Program-made: the position numbers and the translations under genes
From: Firmicutes bacterium UBA2598
Lineage (GTDB): Bacteria; Bacillota; PH28-bin88
Assembly: GCA_002339345.1 (NCBI GenBank)
Contig: DDKM01000003.1
Span: 1 to 52,698 of the forward strand
Reading direction: 5' to 3'
Length of the DNA stretch: 52,698 bases
Shown here: piece by piece, positions 51,232-52,698 of the stretch
How the letters are laid out: each line of letters begins with the position of its first letter
Numbering within the stretch: position 1 is the stretch's first letter
Notes under the pieces: model-generated
What the model was told of the DNA's origin: nothing
Seen by the model: the letters and a program-made list of their open reading frames with translations, nothing else
The model's database searches: none

Positions 51232-51499
51232 TTGGTTTGGGCAGGTTCGCCCCTTGCCATCCGTATGATGCTGCCAATCACATTCCGGATGGAACCTCTC
51301 CCCTCCATGGTGTTTCTAACTGCCATTTATATTGGTGGCTGCTTTGGCGGATCGATTTCCGCTATATTATTAAAAATTCCTGGTACTCCCCAGGCTGTTG
51401 CCACTGCGGCTGACGGTTATCCCCTTCTGATCCCGGTAATCGTTGTTTTTTCAGTAATCGGTACCTATGCCATCAGAAACACCGTATTTGATGAACATT
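51232..51499 (+). pseudogene. TctA tricarboxylate-transporter permease remnant
   Basis: The frame contains an N-terminal TctA segment (PLAIRMMLPITF ... IYIGGCFGGSISAILLKIPGTPQAVATAADGYP). It is fused without a break to a C-terminal TctA segment (LLIPVIVVFSVIGTYAIRNTVFDEHW). Some 300 residues between these are missing, and the first hydrophobic segment (AIILGL) is in another frame. Similarity stops abruptly at FDEHW, where the IS200/IS605 element seems to begin. It is non-functional. TctA proteins import di- and tricarboxylates, which fits the neighbouring CoA-transferase operon. Confidence 0.6.
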
Positions 51500-51508
51500 G
51501 GCCGCACA

Positions 51509-51528
51509 CTCGTGACTTTAGTCATGAG
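51509..51528 (+). repeat. subterminal hairpin of the IS element
   Basis: CTCGTGACT and AGTCATGAG form a near-perfect stem (one G-T pair) around TT. This GACTTTAGTC-centred hairpin is typical of IS200/IS605 ends recognised by TnpA. A second perfect palindrome, ACAACTAAATTTAGTTGT (51545-51562), flanked by T and A runs, lies between it and tnpA. Confidence 0.55.
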
Positions 51529-51643
51529 TTAGGCCAATTTTTTAACAACTAAATTTAGTTGTAAAAAAACCACCCCCATCTAACCAAACAAACGTTTCAC
51601 TTCTGCGGCGACATATATTATAATATAAGCAGAGGTGAAAGCT

Positions 51644-52054
51644 ATGCCAGTCAATAAAGGACGTGGTTACGTATATTATTTGCGCTACCATATAGTCTTC
51701 TGTACCAAATACCGCCACAAGGTAATCGAAGGTCCGGTAGAAACCAGGTTAAAAGAGATGTTTCAGTCACTGGCAAAGTTCCATAAATTCGAGATCGTTA
51801 CGATGGAAGTAATGCCGGACCACGTACATCTTTTGGTGGACTGCACTCCGCAACACTACATTCCCGACATACTGAAAGCCATCAAAGGCAATACCGCGCG
51901 GTTTTTGTTCAAAGAGTTTCCCGGTCTCAAGAAGAAGCTGTGGGGCGGGCACCTCTGGAACCCATCGTACTTTGTGGCCAGCGTCGGTGAAAACACCGAA
52001 GAAGCAGTCAAAAAGTACATTGAGTCGCAAAAAGAAGGTGGGGAAATTGGCTGA
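51644..52054 (+). CDS. tnpA: IS200/IS605 transposase TnpA (Y1, HUH)
   Basis: 136 residues, full length for the family. The HUH metal-binding motif is HVHLLV near residue 65 and the nucleophilic Tyr lies in VKKYIESQK near the C-terminus; IVFCTKYRHKV at the start is canonical. It cuts and joins single-stranded DNA at element ends. ATG 51644 follows GAGGTGA by five bases; the upstream in-frame GTG 51635 is inside that ribosome site. tnpB overlaps its end by eight bases. Confidence 0.93.
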   Translation: MPVNKGRGYVYYLRYHIVFCTKYRHKVIEGPVETRLKEMFQSLAKFHKFEIVTMEVMPDHVHLLVDCTPQHYIPDILKAIKGNTARFLFKEFPGLKKKLWGGHLWNPSYFVASVGENTEEAVKKYIESQKEGGEIG

Positions 52055-52698
52055 ATCAATAAATAAGGCGTTCAAGGTACGTTTGTACCCCACTCCGGGG
52101 CAGCAGGTACAGATTAACAAGACCATCGGCTGCGCCAGGTGGGTGTACAACCACTTTTTAGAATGGCACATTGAGGCATACAAAGCCGAAAAGCGTTATT
52201 TGAGTTATACCGAGTGCTCGGCAATGCTCACCCAGATCAAGGCTGCACCTGGCACCGAATGGCTTGCGGAAGTAGACAAATTTGCCTTACAGAACAGCCT
52301 CAAAGACCTGGACGCCGCATACACGAATTTTTTTGAAGGGCGGGCCGGATATCCCAGGTTCAAGAGCAAGCGTGGGCCGAAACAGTCTTACCAGACCAAC
52401 CTCACAAACGATAATATCCGCATTGACATGGCGCGTCACAGGCTCAAACTGCCGAAAGTCGGATGGGTCGAGTACGCCGCAGACGGCCGGGACATACCCG
52501 ACAGCATCGTAAACGTGACGGTCAGCAAGGCACCTTCCGGCAAATATTTCGCTTCGATATTGTGCGAGGTAGCCAAAGAACAGTTGCCGGCAGGAGATCA
52601 AGAAGTTGGCATCGACATGGGCCTGAAGAAGTTTGCCATACTTTCGACCGGCGAGGTGGTTGAGAATCCGAAATATTATGTTAAGGCGCAAAAGAAAT
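52047..52698 (+). CDS. tnpB: IS605-type TnpB, RNA-guided nuclease, 3'-truncated by window end
   Basis: 217 codons are visible and the frame is open at the window end. The N-terminus AFKVRLYPTPGQQVQINKTIGCARWVYNHFL and the YPRFKSKR segment are standard OrfB/TnpB. The first RuvC motif appears as GIDMGLKKFAILS near residue 190, with the catalytic Asp. The second and third RuvC motifs and zinc finger would lie beyond the window. TTG 52047 follows GAAGGTGGGG and overlaps tnpA. TnpB nucleases use a guide RNA from the element's right end and help retain the element. Confidence 0.9.
   Translation, partial: MAESINKAFKVRLYPTPGQQVQINKTIGCARWVYNHFLEWHIEAYKAEKRYLSYTECSAMLTQIKAAPGTEWLAEVDKFALQNSLKDLDAAYTNFFEGRAGYPRFKSKRGPKQSYQTNLTNDNIRIDMARHRLKLPKVGWVEYAADGRDIPDSIVNVTVSKAPSGKYFASILCEVAKEQLPAGDQEVGIDMGLKKFAILSTGEVVENPKYYVKAQKK

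Larger units (their letters stand above)
51500..52698 (+). mobile_element. IS200/IS605-family element, right part outside the window
   Basis: The element contains overlapping tnpA (Y1 transposase) and tnpB genes. The left boundary is placed where TctA similarity ends, about 51500. A subterminal hairpin with the IS605-like core GACTTTAGTC lies at 51509-51528. It extends past the window end. Such elements move as single strands and do not make target duplications. Confidence 0.7.

Noticed and set aside
51538..51569. T-run/palindrome/A-run as a terminator for tctA
   Set aside because: The T-run precedes and the A-run follows the stem on both strands, the wrong order for rho-independent termination; more likely part of the IS end.

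Overview
The window looks like chromosome of a strictly anaerobic, Gram-positive clostridium of the Desulfotomaculum/Pelotomaculum type (Peptococcaceae-like). This is an inference from gene content: a split-Soret-type cytochrome c, rubrerythrin, W/Mo-type oxidoreductase, two sigma-54 activators of catabolic operons, AbfD-type Fe-S dehydratase, B12 acyl-CoA mutase, strong GGAGG ribosome sites and frequent TTG/GTG starts. No rRNA, tRNA or CRISPR array was seen.

Layout. 0-7.4 kb: small housekeeping or orphan genes (zinc ribbon, methyltransferase, split-Soret cytochrome, nadA-nadC, winged-helix zinc protein, UppS-like prenyltransferase, soluble MCP-like protein), interspersed with gene remnants. 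7.6-14.3 kb, minus strand: a branched-chain-amino-acid-type ABC operon (K-H-M-G-F) with an acyl-CoA ligase embedded in it. 14.7-26.7 kb, plus strand: a ferredoxin, a sigma-54 activator, a consensus -24/-12 promoter with upstream palindromes, then an operon for a 4-hydroxybutyryl-CoA-dehydratase-family enzyme, a PaaK-type CoA ligase, a second complete Liv-type transporter and an SDR dehydrogenase. Read together, these import a carboxylic acid, activate it to a CoA thioester, dehydrate/isomerise it and oxidise it.

27.2-33.7 kb: SbcD/YhaO-like nuclease with a YhaN-like ATPase, a nitroreductase, and rubrerythrin with a rubredoxin-like protein. 34.0-38.5 kb: molybdopterin oxidoreductase, old-yellow-enzyme family protein, PaaI-type thioesterase and SDR, probably one operon. 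38.5-43.5 kb: MetY-like PLP enzyme, an MCP remnant, a diguanylate cyclase, a DRG/TGS GTPase, and two tandem 59-60 aa proteins with identically placed cysteines.

43.7-51.1 kb, minus strand: a sigma-54 activator (CBS-PAS-PAS-AAA+-HTH) followed by a near-perfect -24/-12 promoter and an operon gctA-gctB-meaB-mutase large-mutase small. The mutase large subunit lacks the residues that define methylmalonyl-CoA, isobutyryl-CoA and 2-hydroxyisobutyryl-CoA mutases. It even replaces the otherwise constant active-site His (GYH) by Asn, so I regard this operon as the best candidate for an undescribed pathway. 51.2-52.7 kb: a TctA transporter remnant interrupted by an IS200/IS605 element (TnpA plus partial TnpB) that runs off the window.

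A recurring oddity is gene ghosts in which an N-terminal fragment is joined directly to a C-terminal fragment of the same protein (saccharopine-dehydrogenase-like, MCP, TctA).
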